NCBI RefSeq assembly: GCF_024298965.1
Contig: NZ_CP085193.1
Span: 11,284,001 to 11,348,000 of the forward strand
Length of the DNA: 64,000 nucleotides
Reading direction: 5' to 3'
Source: Streptomyces rapamycinicus NRRL 5491
Lineage (GTDB): Bacteria > Actinomycetota > Actinomycetes > Streptomycetales > Streptomycetaceae
In this document: positions 7,945-16,471 of the stretch, in pieces
Position numbering within the stretch: position 1 is the first letter of the stretch
Layout of the letters: each line of letters opens with the position of its first letter
Made by a program: the position numbers and the translations under genes
Notes under the pieces: model-generated
What the model was told of the DNA's origin: nothing
What the model saw: only the letters and a program-made list of their open reading frames with translations
Databases searched by the model: none

Positions 7945-9549
7945 TCACCGCCCCGCGCCGGCGGGTTGGGCGTCCGGCTCACGCGCGAAGAACTCGACCA
8001 GCGGGACATGGTGGACCTTCGGGTGGTTCCACTCGTTCTCCAGGTTCTCGGCCATGTGGTGGATGCCGAGGAGTTCACCGCCCCGGAAGTGGCGGATCAC
8101 CGGATGCAGATAGGAGGCGTCGAAGGCTTCCCCGACCGAGTTCTGCGCCGCCCGGCGCACCGTGATGTCAAAGGGATCGACCTTGTCGTGGTCGGGGCCG
8201 TACTCCAGGGTGACGATGAAATAGTCGGCGCCCGCCGTCAGGGGGCTTTCATGGGCGTAGGCGACCGGCACCTCCTCGTGGTAGCGGGCCTGGTCGCCAT
8301 CGGCCGCGACCAGCAGGTCGCCGATCACACCGAACTGCTGCCACAGCGCGGAACTGCGGTTGACCCGCGCCACCACGGCGTCCGCCAGCGCAGACGGATC
8401 TGTGGCCAGCGGCTGCGCCGGCCAGGCCCGGTCATGGTGGCGTTCGTCGAGAATGCGGCTCAACGCCCGTACGCCGTAGCGGAATCCGTGGATGAAGCCA
8501 TTGGTGGACTTCTTGAAGTCGCGCTGCTGGGTGAGGGTACCGGCGAAGTACAGCCCGGGCACATTGACCGACTCGTACGCCGGTGTGAGGGCCGCGAAGC
8601 GGTCGTTGATGACCAACTCGGGGCGGCATTCGGGGTCGAACGGCGAGGCGTCGAAGCGGAAGCCGGTGCACACGATGATCCGGTCGTAGGGGATCTCCTT
8701 CACGACCTCGTTCGCCCGGGAGAAGCTGAACCGCACTCGGTACCGGCCGCCGTCGCCCGGCTCCTTCTCGATCGAGAGCACATTGCCGTCGAGTATGGCG
8801 TTCTGTGATTTGAGCTGGTATGTGTCGAGGAAGTTGTTGTTGACGGCGCGCAGATGGCCCACATAGTGGCTCGCCCATGCCAGCCGCAGGCTGTGCGGTC
8901 CGGCCACATGGATGACGGCGGCCGTCTCGATGAGGTTGTCGGCCGTCTCCAGTGCGGAGTTGCCCTTGCCGAGGATCAACACGCGCTGGTCGGTGAAGTT
9001 CTCGGGGTCCACCGAGACATCGGAGTAGTCCTCGGCGGTCTCGATACCGGGAACATCGGGGATATAGGGCCGGCTCACCCCGGTGGCCATCACCAGCCGA
9101 CGGCCACGGTGGTCGCCGCCGTGCTGATCGGTGACGGTGAAGCCGTCGTCGTCGCGGCGGATCCGCACCGCCCGGGTGTCAAAGGCGATGTCGAGGTCGA
9201 ACGCCTCGGCGAAGTCGGCCAGATAACGCACATAGTCGTCGGCGGCCGGGAAGTAGCGCTTGCTGTAACGGGTGAACAGCAGCTCCGGGTCGGGGGACAG
9301 CAGGGAGTTCCAGTCCATCCGGAGGTTGAACTCGGGGTCGTCGATACCGGTGTGCACCTTGTTGCTGGAGATCAGCTGGCGGTGGCGGGGGAACTTTTGG
9401 AAGAAGGTGCCCGGTCTGTTTCCGGCTTCCAGGATCCGGTAGGTGTGGCCCGCCGTCGCCAGCAGGTGCCCGAGCTGGAGGCCGGCGGGGCCGGCACCGA
9501 TGACAAGGTAGTCAAGAGCCTCGGAAGAGTAGAGAGGTTGGTTGTGCAC
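7945..9549 (-). CDS. FAD-dependent flavin monooxygenase-like protein (FOXRED2-like)
   Basis: 534 residues starting with GTG after a GAAAGGAAGG site. An FAD-binding Rossmann motif VIGAGPAG is at 16-23 and a second nucleotide motif LILGKGNSALETA (191-203) should bind NADPH. The segment RLAWASHYVGHLRAVNN resembles the FOXRED2 branch of flavin oxidoreductases more than classical Baeyer-Villiger enzymes. The C-terminal 100 residues form a separate His/Asp-rich region not needed for flavin binding. It is the first gene of the leftward operon with the hydroxyacid oxidase, the P450-like protein and the antiporter. Substrate unknown. Confidence 0.85.
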   Translation of the reverse strand: MHNQPLYSSEALDYLVIGAGPAGLQLGHLLATAGHTYRILEAGNRPGTFFQKFPRHRQLISSNKVHTGIDDPEFNLRMDWNSLLSPDPELLFTRYSKRYFPAADDYVRYLADFAEAFDLDIAFDTRAVRIRRDDDGFTVTDQHGGDHRGRRLVMATGVSRPYIPDVPGIETAEDYSDVSVDPENFTDQRVLILGKGNSALETADNLIETAAVIHVAGPHSLRLAWASHYVGHLRAVNNNFLDTYQLKSQNAILDGNVLSIEKEPGDGGRYRVRFSFSRANEVVKEIPYDRIIVCTGFRFDASPFDPECRPELVINDRFAALTPAYESVNVPGLYFAGTLTQQRDFKKSTNGFIHGFRYGVRALSRILDERHHDRAWPAQPLATDPSALADAVVARVNRSSALWQQFGVIGDLLVAADGDQARYHEEVPVAYAHESPLTAGADYFIVTLEYGPDHDKVDPFDITVRRAAQNSVGEAFDASYLHPVIRHFRGGELLGIHHMAENLENEWNHPKVHHVPLVEFFAREPDAQPAGAGR

Positions 9550-9703
9550 AGTGCCTTCCTTTCAAGAGCGCGATGCAGTGGGGAGCGCGATGACAGGGGA
9601 AAGCCGTGACAATTTTCCTTTAAATCTCAACAACTACTCTAATGAGCCGCCGTCACCTTGAGCAATATCGAAAACAGGCCAGTGTGATCGGCCCGGCATC
9701 GGA
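9550..9703 (-). promoter_or_regulatory. Intergenic region with AT-rich promoter-like tract
   Basis: The tract at about 9611-9645 is strikingly AT-rich for this genome and lies 60-100 bases upstream of the flavoprotein GTG. It very likely contains the operon promoter; I cannot fix -35 and -10. No convincing hairpin is seen after the SDR stop. Confidence 0.5.
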
Positions 9704-10468
9704 TCAGACGGCCGACCAGCCGTTGTCCACGGGCAGGATGACGCCGTTGACATTGCTCGCGGCGTCGGAGGCCAGGAAGAGGATGGCGGCGGCCTGCTCC
9801 TCGGCCGTGGCGATCCTCCCGACGGTCGAGGTATGGGCTCCGATGACGGCCGGGCCATGCTCTCCCGGCCGGGCGTCGACCCGCATGGCGGTGGCGGTGC
9901 CGCCGGGGGCGATCGCGTTGGCCCGGATCCCCTGCTCGCGGTACATCACCGCGAGGGACTTCACCAGGCCCACCACACCGTGCTTGGAGGCGGTGTAGGC
10001 GGCGCCGGCCGTACTGCCGCGCAGCGACGCCTCCGAGGCGGTGAAGACGATCGCGCCCCGGCCCGCCGCCAGCATGTGCGGCAGCGCGGCCCGGGTGAGC
10101 ATGAACGGGGCCGTCAGGTTGATCCGCAGCACCCGGTCCCATTCGGTGTCGTCGGTGTCCGCCACCGTCGAGAAGCGGTCCATGATGCCGGCGTTGTTCA
10201 CCAGGACGTCCAGACCGCCGAACGCCTCGATGGCCGTGGCGACGACCTCGTCCACCACCCGCTGGTCGCCGAGGTCGCCGACGACCGCGCGGGCCACTCC
10301 GCCCGCCGCCCCTATCGCTGTGACAACCTGTTCGGCGCCGTCCCGGTCGAGGTCCGCGACCAGTACCTTCGCCCCCTCGGCGGCAAACGTCAGGGCCGTG
10401 GCCCGGCCGATCCCCGATCCCGCTCCGGTGACGATGACGCCGCGATCCCCAAGACCGGTGCTGCTCAC
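9704..10468 (-). CDS. Short-chain dehydrogenase/reductase
   Basis: 254 residues, classical SDR. Cofactor motif TGAGSGIG lies near the N-terminus, NNAG follows, and the active-site pair is YTASK with the upstream serine in FTASEAS. An acidic residue in the LVADLD segment suggests NAD rather than NADP. The start is GTG preceded by GAAGGGAAG. The gene is downstream of the ferredoxin on the same strand, but 160 bases and a hairpin (10604-10622) separate them, so it may have its own promoter. A reductive or oxidative step on the product of the neighbouring P450s is an inference from position only. Confidence 0.88.
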   Translation of the reverse strand: MSSTGLGDRGVIVTGAGSGIGRATALTFAAEGAKVLVADLDRDGAEQVVTAIGAAGGVARAVVGDLGDQRVVDEVVATAIEAFGGLDVLVNNAGIMDRFSTVADTDDTEWDRVLRINLTAPFMLTRAALPHMLAAGRGAIVFTASEASLRGSTAGAAYTASKHGVVGLVKSLAVMYREQGIRANAIAPGGTATAMRVDARPGEHGPAVIGAHTSTVGRIATAEEQAAAILFLASDAASNVNGVILPVDNGWSAV

Positions 10469-10603
10469 GGTTGTCTTCCCTTCTTCATGATGTCCGAGAT
10501 CGACGTGTTCTGAGGACCGTGCGCATCCCACGGGGTGTGCACGGGGTGGCGGCGGTGCGGACGAGGAAAACGCCCGCGCCGCTGCCCTGTTGCGGTCGTA
10601 CGG

Positions 10604-10622
10604 TCCGGGACCCGGTCCCGGA
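10604..10622 (-). terminator. Short GC-rich hairpin after the ferredoxin gene
   Basis: TCCGGGACC-C-GGTCCCGGA, perfect 9-base arms, 8 bases after the ferredoxin stop on the minus strand. It may terminate or weaken transcription between the P450/ferredoxin pair and the SDR. Confidence 0.5.
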
Positions 10623-10629
10623 ACCCGCC

Positions 10630-10824
10630 CTAGTCCTGGACCTCGATGGCCACGGCCGGGCACACCGCCGCGGCGTGCCGGATGTCGTCGGCCTGCTCGG
10701 CCGGGGGCTCGGCGTTGAGCAGCACCACGATGCCGTCCTCGTCGCGCTGGTCGAAAACCTCCATCGCGGCGACCACACACTGGCCGGACGCGACGCACTT
10801 GTCCTGATCGACGGTCACCTTCAT
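10630..10824 (-). CDS. 3Fe-4S ferredoxin, P450 redox partner
   Basis: 64 residues. Cysteines C10 and C16 (C-x5-C) and C55 followed by proline are the pattern of actinobacterial [3Fe-4S] ferredoxins that feed electrons to CYP105-type P450s. The central cysteine of the 4Fe-4S pattern is absent, as expected for a 3Fe-4S cluster. It starts 17 bases after the stop of the CYP105-like gene with a GGAGAGGAA site, so the two are co-expressed. A ferredoxin reductase is not encoded here and must come from elsewhere in the genome. Confidence 0.93.
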   Translation of the reverse strand: MKVTVDQDKCVASGQCVVAAMEVFDQRDEDGIVVLLNAEPPAEQADDIRHAAAVCPAVAIEVQD

Positions 10825-10841
10825 CGGGGTTTCCTCTCCGC

Positions 10842-12071
10842 TCACCAGGCCACGGGCAGTTCGTAGACGCCGTAGACCGATCCGTCGTGTTTGAACGGGA
10901 TCCGCTCCAGCTCGGTGGCCGGCCGCAGGGTGGGGATACGGCGGTAGAGGGTGCCGTAGACGACCTGGAGCTCCATCCGGGCCAGTGGCTGGCCCAGGCA
11001 CTGGTGCACCCCGAAGCCGAAGGCCACATGGCGGCGGGCGTCCCGCCGGAGGTCCAGCCGGTCGGGCTCGGCGAACATTCCGGGGTCCCGGTTGGCGATG
11101 TCATTGGCCAGGATCAGCCCCTCGCCCGCGCGGATGACCTCCCCGCCGATCTCGATGTCCGCCACCGCCACCCGGCGCCGCCCGCTGTGGGTGATGTGCA
11201 GATAGCGCAGCAGTTCCTCCACCGCCGACGCGGTCAGCCGGCGGTCGTCGGTGTCGCGCAGCAGGGCGAGTTGCCCGGGGTGCTCGAACAGGGCGAGAGT
11301 GCCGAGCGCGATCATGTTCGCGGTGGTCTCGTGGCCCGCGATCAGCAGCAGCACGCCCATCTGTGCCGCTTCGTTACGGGACAGCTCGCCCGCCGTGACC
11401 CGCTCGGCAAGACCGGACAGCAGATCGTCCACGGGACGGGCGATCTTCTCGCCCATCAGGCCGTCCAGATACTCGATCAGGTTGCCATGGGCGGCCGAGC
11501 GCTGCTCGGGGGTGACGTTCCGGTTGATGATGACCTTGCTGTTGTCCTGGAAGAAGTCGTGGTCGGCGTAGGGCACTCCGAGCAGCTGACAGATGACCAG
11601 CGAGGGCACCGGCAGGGCGAACGCCTCCACCAGGTCCACCGGGTTCGGACCGGCCAGCAGCTCGTCGATCAGGTCGTCCACGATCTTCTGCACACCGGGC
11701 CGCATGGCCTCCACCCGCTTGATGGCGAACGGCGCCGTCACCATGCGCCGCAGCCGGGCGTGCTCGGGGTCGTCCTTGAGGATGAAGCTGACCCCCGTAC
11801 CTCCGGGTGGCATCGGGGCCTGGCGGGGGTAGCCGGGCCGGTGGATGTCGGCGCTGACCCTCGGGTCGCCCAGCAACGCCCGCTGATCGGCGTACCGGGT
11901 CACCAGCCACGGCGTACTGCCGTCCCACAGGCGGACCCTCGCCAGCGGGCCCTCTCGCTGCAGGTCCCGCAGCGCCGGGGGCGGGTCGAACGGGCAGCCC
12001 GACGCCCTGGCCATCGGAAACTCCGGGGCCCGCGCGGCGCGCTCGTCCACCGGGTTCACTGTGCTGGTCAT
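10842..12071 (-). CDS. Cytochrome P450, CYP105-like
   Basis: 409 residues with all core motifs: I-helix AGHETT (245-250), ExxR as ELLR (286-289), and the heme loop FGFGVHQCLG with Cys358. Overall layout (SGCPFDPPPALRDLQ near residue 24, GVSFILKDDPEHARLRR near 93) matches the CYP105 family, which hydroxylates macrolides, terpenes and xenobiotics. GAGGAAGCG lies directly before the ATG. The ferredoxin gene follows at 17 bases. A TetR gene lies upstream with its stop 88 bases away, so this pair may be transcribed from the TetR gene or from a promoter in that gap. Confidence 0.92.
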   Translation of the reverse strand: MTSTVNPVDERAARAPEFPMARASGCPFDPPPALRDLQREGPLARVRLWDGSTPWLVTRYADQRALLGDPRVSADIHRPGYPRQAPMPPGGTGVSFILKDDPEHARLRRMVTAPFAIKRVEAMRPGVQKIVDDLIDELLAGPNPVDLVEAFALPVPSLVICQLLGVPYADHDFFQDNSKVIINRNVTPEQRSAAHGNLIEYLDGLMGEKIARPVDDLLSGLAERVTAGELSRNEAAQMGVLLLIAGHETTANMIALGTLALFEHPGQLALLRDTDDRRLTASAVEELLRYLHITHSGRRRVAVADIEIGGEVIRAGEGLILANDIANRDPGMFAEPDRLDLRRDARRHVAFGFGVHQCLGQPLARMELQVVYGTLYRRIPTLRPATELERIPFKHDGSVYGVYELPVAW

Positions 12072-12159
12072 CGCTTCCTCAATTCGTCCGAGGCGTGTGG
12101 TGGAACCCCCGTTGTCCCCCGGCGTCCCGCGGCGGGCCGCCGGTGTGTGCGGGCCGCGG

Positions 12160-12804
12160 TCAGCGGGTGACCGGCGCCAGCCACAGCCCGACGATCCCGT
12201 CGATCAGGCCGGTGGCGGCGTCGTGCCAGCTGGAGCGGGGCGTGGCGGTGTGCTCGGCGAGCGCGCGCTCCCGCTCGGCGCACATGTGCAGGATCAGATG
12301 GCGCGCCATGGCCCCGCGTTCGATGTGCACCTCGATCGGCAGCTCGGGGAGGCACCGGTTGAACCCCTCGACGGTCTGCCGCAGCGCCGGAGAGGCCATG
12401 GACTCATCGGCCATGATCTCGTGGAGCGCCGGGTCGGTCATCACCTGGGCGCAGAACCGCGCGTACCAGGTCGGGCTGGGCAGCTCCGCCAGATGCTCGA
12501 GGACCGGGCGCACCAGACAGGCCACCCAGTCCCGTACGTCGGTGGAGTCGCCGATCTCGCCCAGCATCCGCAGGCGCAACCGCTCGACCTGCTCGGCGTG
12601 TTGCCGGGCGATCGCCCGCACCAGGTCGGCCTTGGTGCCGAAGTGGTAGCCGACCGCCGCGTTGTTGCCCTGTCCGGCGGCCTCGCTGACCTGGCGGTTG
12701 GAGACCGCGTACACCCCGCGCTCGGCGAACAGCCGCTCCGCGGCGGCGAGGATCGCCCCACGCGTGGCATCGGCCCGCTCGTGCCGTACGGCCCTGCCCG
12801 CCAT
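12160..12804 (-). CDS. TetR-family regulator
   Basis: 214 residues from ATG 12804; a GTG at 12813 would add three residues. The N-terminal helix-turn-helix contains ILAAAERLFAERGVYAVS, NRQVSEAAGQ and AAVGYHFGTKADLV, typical of TetR proteins. The C-terminal half should bind a ligand. The start follows the TGA of the third P450 with no spacer, so the regulator is translated together with that P450. The operator is probably the inverted repeat at 14093-14114 upstream of the P450, giving autoregulation of the P450-TetR-P450-ferredoxin set. The inducer could be the P450 substrate. Confidence 0.9.
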   Translation of the reverse strand: MAGRAVRHERADATRGAILAAAERLFAERGVYAVSNRQVSEAAGQGNNAAVGYHFGTKADLVRAIARQHAEQVERLRLRMLGEIGDSTDVRDWVACLVRPVLEHLAELPSPTWYARFCAQVMTDPALHEIMADESMASPALRQTVEGFNRCLPELPIEVHIERGAMARHLILHMCAERERALAEHTATPRSSWHDAATGLIDGIVGLWLAPVTR

Positions 12805-12806
12805 GG

Positions 12807-14027
12807 TCACCACCGCACCGGGAGCTCGCGCAGCCCGCCCACGGCCAGGCCCTCCAGTCGCCGCAACTCCGTTACCGAAACAGCGAGTTCGAGGGTGGGG
12901 AGGCGGCGCAGCAGTACGTCCAGCGTGGCCTGCAGCTCGGTGCGGGCCAGCGCCTGGCCCAGGCAGGAGTGTGCACCGGCGCCGAACGCCAGATGGGGGT
13001 TGGGGCTGCGGTCGAGCGTGAGCTCGCCGGCGCCCTCGAAGGCGGTCTCGTCACGGTTGGCGGCGGCCATGCTGCACACGACGGTGGTGCCGCGCGGCAG
13101 TACGGTGTCGGCCACTTCGGTGTCCTCGCCGATGTACCGGGGCATCCCGAACCCCGGATTGGCGTCGAACCGCAGCGTTTCCTCCACCGTGGTGCGCACC
13201 AGCGAACGGTCGGCCAGGAGCCGCTCCCAGTGGCTCCGGTCGGCCAGCAGCATGGCCATCATCTTCCCGATCATGTTCGCGGTGGTCTCGTGCCCGGCGA
13301 CCAGCAGGGCCTGGCCGGTGGCCACCAGCTCAGCGTCGGGCATCCGATGGCCGCCGGGATCGGTGGCCGTGATGAGCTCACTGAGCAGATCCTCGCCCGG
13401 CCCGGTGCGCTTGGCGGCCACATGGGCGGCCATGTAGTCGGCGAACTCGGCCTGGGCGGTGTCGACTTCGTGCTGCCGGTACCGGGTGAGACTGAGCAGG
13501 GTGTCGGACCAGTGGGCGAACCGGTCGCGATCGCTGTCGGGGACGCCCAGCAGATCGCAGATCACCCAGACCGGCAGCGGGAAGGCGAGGTGGGCCTTGA
13601 GGTCCGCCGGATGGCCGTGGGCCAGCATGGCGTCGATGAGCCGCTCGGCCATCTCCTCGATCCCCGGCCGCAGCGCGTTCATGCGCTTGGCCGTGAACCA
13701 TTTGGCCACCATCCGGCGCCATCGCTGATGGTCCTCGCCGCCCTGCGGGAGCGACTGCGCCATCGAGCTGTTGAACACTCCGCCCGATTCGCTGTCCGAG
13801 ACCCGGGCCGCGTCGTCGGCGTTCAGCAGCCGGGTGAACCTCGGGTCGGACAGTACCTGTTTCACATCGTCGTAGCGGGTCAGCAGCGATGCCTCGTCCC
13901 CGCTGGGCAGGGCCACCTTCGCCACCGGACACCGCCGGCGCAGCCGGGCCCATTCGGCGGGTGGCCCCAGCGCCGTATCGCTGGGGATCGGATAGCTGAG
14001 TAACTGCTCGCCGTCTCCTGGAGTCAC
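12807..14027 (-). CDS. Cytochrome P450, bacterial class I, with TTA codon
   Basis: 406 residues with intact AGHETT (244-249), ETLR (283-286) and heme loop FGAGAHSCLG (Cys355). It resembles CYP105/CYP107-type enzymes. The start is GTG preceded by GAGGGAGAG. Codon 9 is TTA (14001-14003 on the minus strand), so synthesis probably needs the bldA tRNA. It is the first gene of the leftward set that continues with TetR and the CYP105-like P450 plus ferredoxin, and it probably shares that ferredoxin. Two P450s in one regulated unit suggest consecutive oxidations of one substrate, but that is inference. Confidence 0.9.
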   Translation of the reverse strand: MTPGDGEQLLSYPIPSDTALGPPAEWARLRRRCPVAKVALPSGDEASLLTRYDDVKQVLSDPRFTRLLNADDAARVSDSESGGVFNSSMAQSLPQGGEDHQRWRRMVAKWFTAKRMNALRPGIEEMAERLIDAMLAHGHPADLKAHLAFPLPVWVICDLLGVPDSDRDRFAHWSDTLLSLTRYRQHEVDTAQAEFADYMAAHVAAKRTGPGEDLLSELITATDPGGHRMPDAELVATGQALLVAGHETTANMIGKMMAMLLADRSHWERLLADRSLVRTTVEETLRFDANPGFGMPRYIGEDTEVADTVLPRGTTVVCSMAAANRDETAFEGAGELTLDRSPNPHLAFGAGAHSCLGQALARTELQATLDVLLRRLPTLELAVSVTELRRLEGLAVGGLRELPVRW

Positions 14028-14092
14028 GACGCTCTCCCTCGGTCCGGGGCGGGGCGGTCATCGACAAGATCAGGCAACCCCATGGGCCATGC

Positions 14093-14114
14093 TTAAGTCA
14101 AGCGACTGATTTAA
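14093..14114. promoter_or_regulatory. Candidate TetR operator upstream of the third P450
   Basis: TTAAGTCA-N6-TGATTTAA: 8-base arms with one mismatch, 65 bases before the P450 GTG, in an AT-rich spot of a GC-rich region. The TetR gene is the second gene of the unit read from here. Confidence 0.55.
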
Positions 14115-14157
14115 ATTGTCCCTCATCGTTCACACCCCGAGGCGCGACGAGCCGCGT

Positions 14158-14817
14158 TCAGCCGCCGCCCGGCGCGCCGGCGTCATGGACCAGCAGGGCG
14201 ATCTGGACGCGGTTGTTGAGATCCAGCCGGGTCAGGATGCGCGACACATGGGCCTTCACCGTCGGCAGCGCCAGATGCAACTCCCGGGCGATCTCCGCGT
14301 TGGAGCGGCCCCGCCCGACCGCCCGGGCCACTTCCCGCTCCCGTTCGCCCAGCAGCGCCAGCCGGGCCCGGGCGGCGGTGGCCCGGTCCTCCTGTCCGCC
14401 GCCCGCCACCTGTTCGATGAGCCGGCGGGTGACGGCGGGGGAGAGCACCGGATCCCCGGCGGCCACCGTGCGGATGGCCGCGACGATGTCCCGTGGCGGG
14501 GTGTCCTTGAGGAGGAACCCGGCCGCGCCGCCGCGCAGCGCCCGCAGCACATGGCCATCGGTGTGGAAGGTGGTCAGCACCAGCACCTCAGGGGCGCCGG
14601 GCCGGGCCCGGAGCTCCGTGGTGGCGGTCAGCCCGTCGACGCCCGGCATCCGGATGTCCATCAGCACCACATCGGGCCGGTGCGCGGCGACCAGGGGCGG
14701 CACCTCCGCCCCGTCGGCGGCCTCCGCGACGACCTCGATGTCCGGGGCGCCACCCAGCATCAGGCGCAGCCCGGCCCGTACGATCGCGTCGTCGTCCACC
14801 AGCAGGACATGGATCAC
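14158..14817 (-). CDS. NarL/LuxR-type response regulator
   Basis: 219 residues. The receiver domain has the acidic pocket DDD (8-10), phospho-acceptor Asp54 (VLMDIRMPG), a Thr in VLTTFHTDG and Lys in FLLKDTPP. The C-terminal LuxR helix-turn-helix reads NAEIARELHLALPTVKAHVSR. It starts 15 bases after the stop of the sensor kinase gene, so the two form one operon and almost certainly a cognate pair. The regulated genes are unknown; neighbouring P450s and the small membrane protein at 16188 are candidates by position. Confidence 0.95.
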   Translation of the reverse strand: MIHVLLVDDDAIVRAGLRLMLGGAPDIEVVAEAADGAEVPPLVAAHRPDVVLMDIRMPGVDGLTATTELRARPGAPEVLVLTTFHTDGHVLRALRGGAAGFLLKDTPPRDIVAAIRTVAAGDPVLSPAVTRRLIEQVAGGGQEDRATAARARLALLGEREREVARAVGRGRSNAEIARELHLALPTVKAHVSRILTRLDLNNRVQIALLVHDAGAPGGG

Positions 14818-14832
14818 CCGCGCCGTCCTCCC

Positions 14833-16029
14833 TCACCCCTGGCCCGCGGCGGAGACCGTGTCCGCCGCGGGCCAGGGTAGCCAGGCGCGCACCCGGAAAC
14901 CGCCCTGGGCCGGGCCCGCGCTCAGCTCGCCGCCCGCCAGCCGGGCCCGTTCGGCCAGCCCGATCAGCCCCTGCCCGCCGCCTTCGCCATGGCTTCCGTC
15001 GCCACCGCCGGTGTCCGCGGCCGCCCCGGGCGGCGGCGCGTTGCGCACCTCCACCGTCAGCCCGCCGGCCGGGCCTCCGGCCACCCGTACCGCGACCGCC
15101 GCGCCGGGCGCGTGCTTGCGCGCGTTGGTCAGCCCCTCCTGGACGATGCGGTACGCCGTCCGCCCCACCACGGGCGGCGGGGCCGGGTCGTCGGGCGGCC
15201 CGGTCAGCTCGATCCGGCCGCCCGCCGTCCGGGCCTCCGCCACCAGCCGGGCCAGATCGGCCAGTTCGGGCTGGGGCCGCTCGTCCTCCGCCGGTCCCGC
15301 GCGCAGCACCCCGATCACCTCACGCAGATCGCTCAGCGCCAGGCGGGCGCTCTCCCGGATCACCCCGGCGGCCTTTCCGATCTCCTCGCGGGGTGCCTTC
15401 GTATGGAACTCCAGGGCCCCGGCGTGCAGGCTCAGCAGCGTCAGCCGGTGCCCCAGCACATCGTGCATCTCCCGCGCGATCTCCTCCCGCGCCTCCCGGC
15501 GGGCCCGCTCGGCCCGCAACTCCGCGTCCGCCTCGGCCAGTTCGGCCCGCGCCCGCAGGGAGGCGATCAGCTGCTGCCGGGACCGCCGGAACAACCCCCA
15601 TCCGATGGTCCCGGCGATCAGCGCGAAGTACGTCAGCGCCGAGCTCTTCCGGTCCGCGGACACCTCCGGCAGCTGCCACAGGAACACCGGAAGCGGTACG
15701 AAGGCCACCGCCGCCACCCACGCGGTGGCCCGCCCCGGCCGGGTCGCGGCCACCGTGAACACCGCCACCATCGCGGGGCCGGTGAGATAGTGCGAGAGCT
15801 CGCTGCCGGCCAGCAGCAGCGCCACCGCCAGCGCCACCGGCCACCGTCGCCGCAGCAGGACCGTCGCACACCCCAGCCCGCCGATCACCTGATCGACGGT
15901 CAGCCACACCGGATCCAGGTTCTCCTCGATCGGTATGGAGTCGGAGCTGGCGGCGGCGAAGCAGGCGGCGAAGAGCATCAGCCCCAGATCGGCTGCCCAG
16001 TCCCGGCGGGTGCGGTGGATGCGGCGCAT
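14833..16029 (-). CDS. Sensor histidine kinase, NarX-type (HisKA_3)
   Basis: 398 residues. Four to five hydrophobic segments fill residues 12-148, so sensing is probably within or at the membrane. The phospho-acceptor is His189 in EIAREMHDVLGHRL, typical of HisKA_3. The ATPase has an N-box YRIVQEGLTNARKHA and a final GQGLIGLAERARLAGG glycine box. No separate extracellular sensor domain is seen. It is first in the two-gene operon with the NarL regulator and divergent from the small membrane protein. The signal is unknown; envelope stress is a common theme for such intramembrane kinases. Confidence 0.94.
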   Translation of the reverse strand: MRRIHRTRRDWAADLGLMLFAACFAAASSDSIPIEENLDPVWLTVDQVIGGLGCATVLLRRRWPVALAVALLLAGSELSHYLTGPAMVAVFTVAATRPGRATAWVAAVAFVPLPVFLWQLPEVSADRKSSALTYFALIAGTIGWGLFRRSRQQLIASLRARAELAEADAELRAERARREAREEIAREMHDVLGHRLTLLSLHAGALEFHTKAPREEIGKAAGVIRESARLALSDLREVIGVLRAGPAEDERPQPELADLARLVAEARTAGGRIELTGPPDDPAPPPVVGRTAYRIVQEGLTNARKHAPGAAVAVRVAGGPAGGLTVEVRNAPPPGAAADTGGGDGSHGEGGGQGLIGLAERARLAGGELSAGPAQGGFRVRAWLPWPAADTVSAAGQG

Positions 16030-16175
16030 GTCCCGGAAATCTACGCGGACCGGGCGGGCGAGCGGGGACTCGTGCCGCGAGCGGATACTTAAGTACCACT
16101 CCCCGGTGGCGGACGGCCTCCTTTGGTCACCGCCGGGCCGCCTTGTGCCCGATCCGCCGCCCGGGGCGGCCCGCC

Positions 16176-16181
16176 TAGGTT
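16176..16181 (+). promoter_or_regulatory. -10 element TAGGTT of a leaderless gene
   Basis: TAGGTT ends 6 bases before the ATG at 16188, the spacing seen in streptomycete leaderless transcripts. No -35 consensus or ribosome-binding site is evident. Confidence 0.5.
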
Positions 16182-16187
16182 CGGGTC

Positions 16188-16427
16188 ATGACATCCACCA
16201 AGGACACCTCCCCGCTCGCCGCCGTGTCGCATCTGCTCTCCTTCACCCTCGTCGTCGGCGGCGGAAGCGGTCTGCTGCACGAATGGTGGGGCTGGCTCCA
16301 CTTCATGGGGTTCGTCCGCTTCCTCGTCCCCGACGGCCATGCGGTGTACGGCTATGTCGTGATGGTCGTCCTCGGCCTGGCGCTGGGCGCGGCGGGCGGT
16401 GCGCTCGGCGATCGGAGCCGCGGATGA
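16188..16427 (+). CDS. Small two-helix membrane protein, unknown function
   Basis: 79 residues that I do not recognise. Two hydrophobic segments are visible: residues 10-40, rich in aromatic residues (HEWWGWLHFMGFVRF), and 50-72, small residues only. It is divergent from the two-component operon (158 bases apart) and may be leaderless (see 16176). A strong terminator follows at 16431. The charge pattern and membrane segments favour a real protein over a shadow of the other strand, but the length keeps confidence moderate. A role as target or accessory of the adjacent intramembrane-sensing kinase is possible. Confidence 0.65.
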   Translation: MTSTKDTSPLAAVSHLLSFTLVVGGGSGLLHEWWGWLHFMGFVRFLVPDGHAVYGYVVMVVLGLALGAAGGALGDRSRG

Positions 16428-16430
16428 GCC

Positions 16431-16463
16431 CGCGGCCGGTGACCGCTCCGGTCACCGGCCGCG
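16431..16463. terminator. Strong bidirectional terminator
   Basis: Perfect 15-base arms (16431-16445, 16449-16463) with a 3-base loop lie 4 bases after the small membrane protein gene and 8 bases after the end of the convergent arabinofuranosidase remnant. Confidence 0.88.
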
Positions 16464-16471
16464 AGCCCGGC

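Noticed and set aside
14213..15790. 525-codon plus-strand frame opposite the two-component genes
   Set aside because: Ser/Arg/Pro-rich shadow of the kinase and regulator genes.
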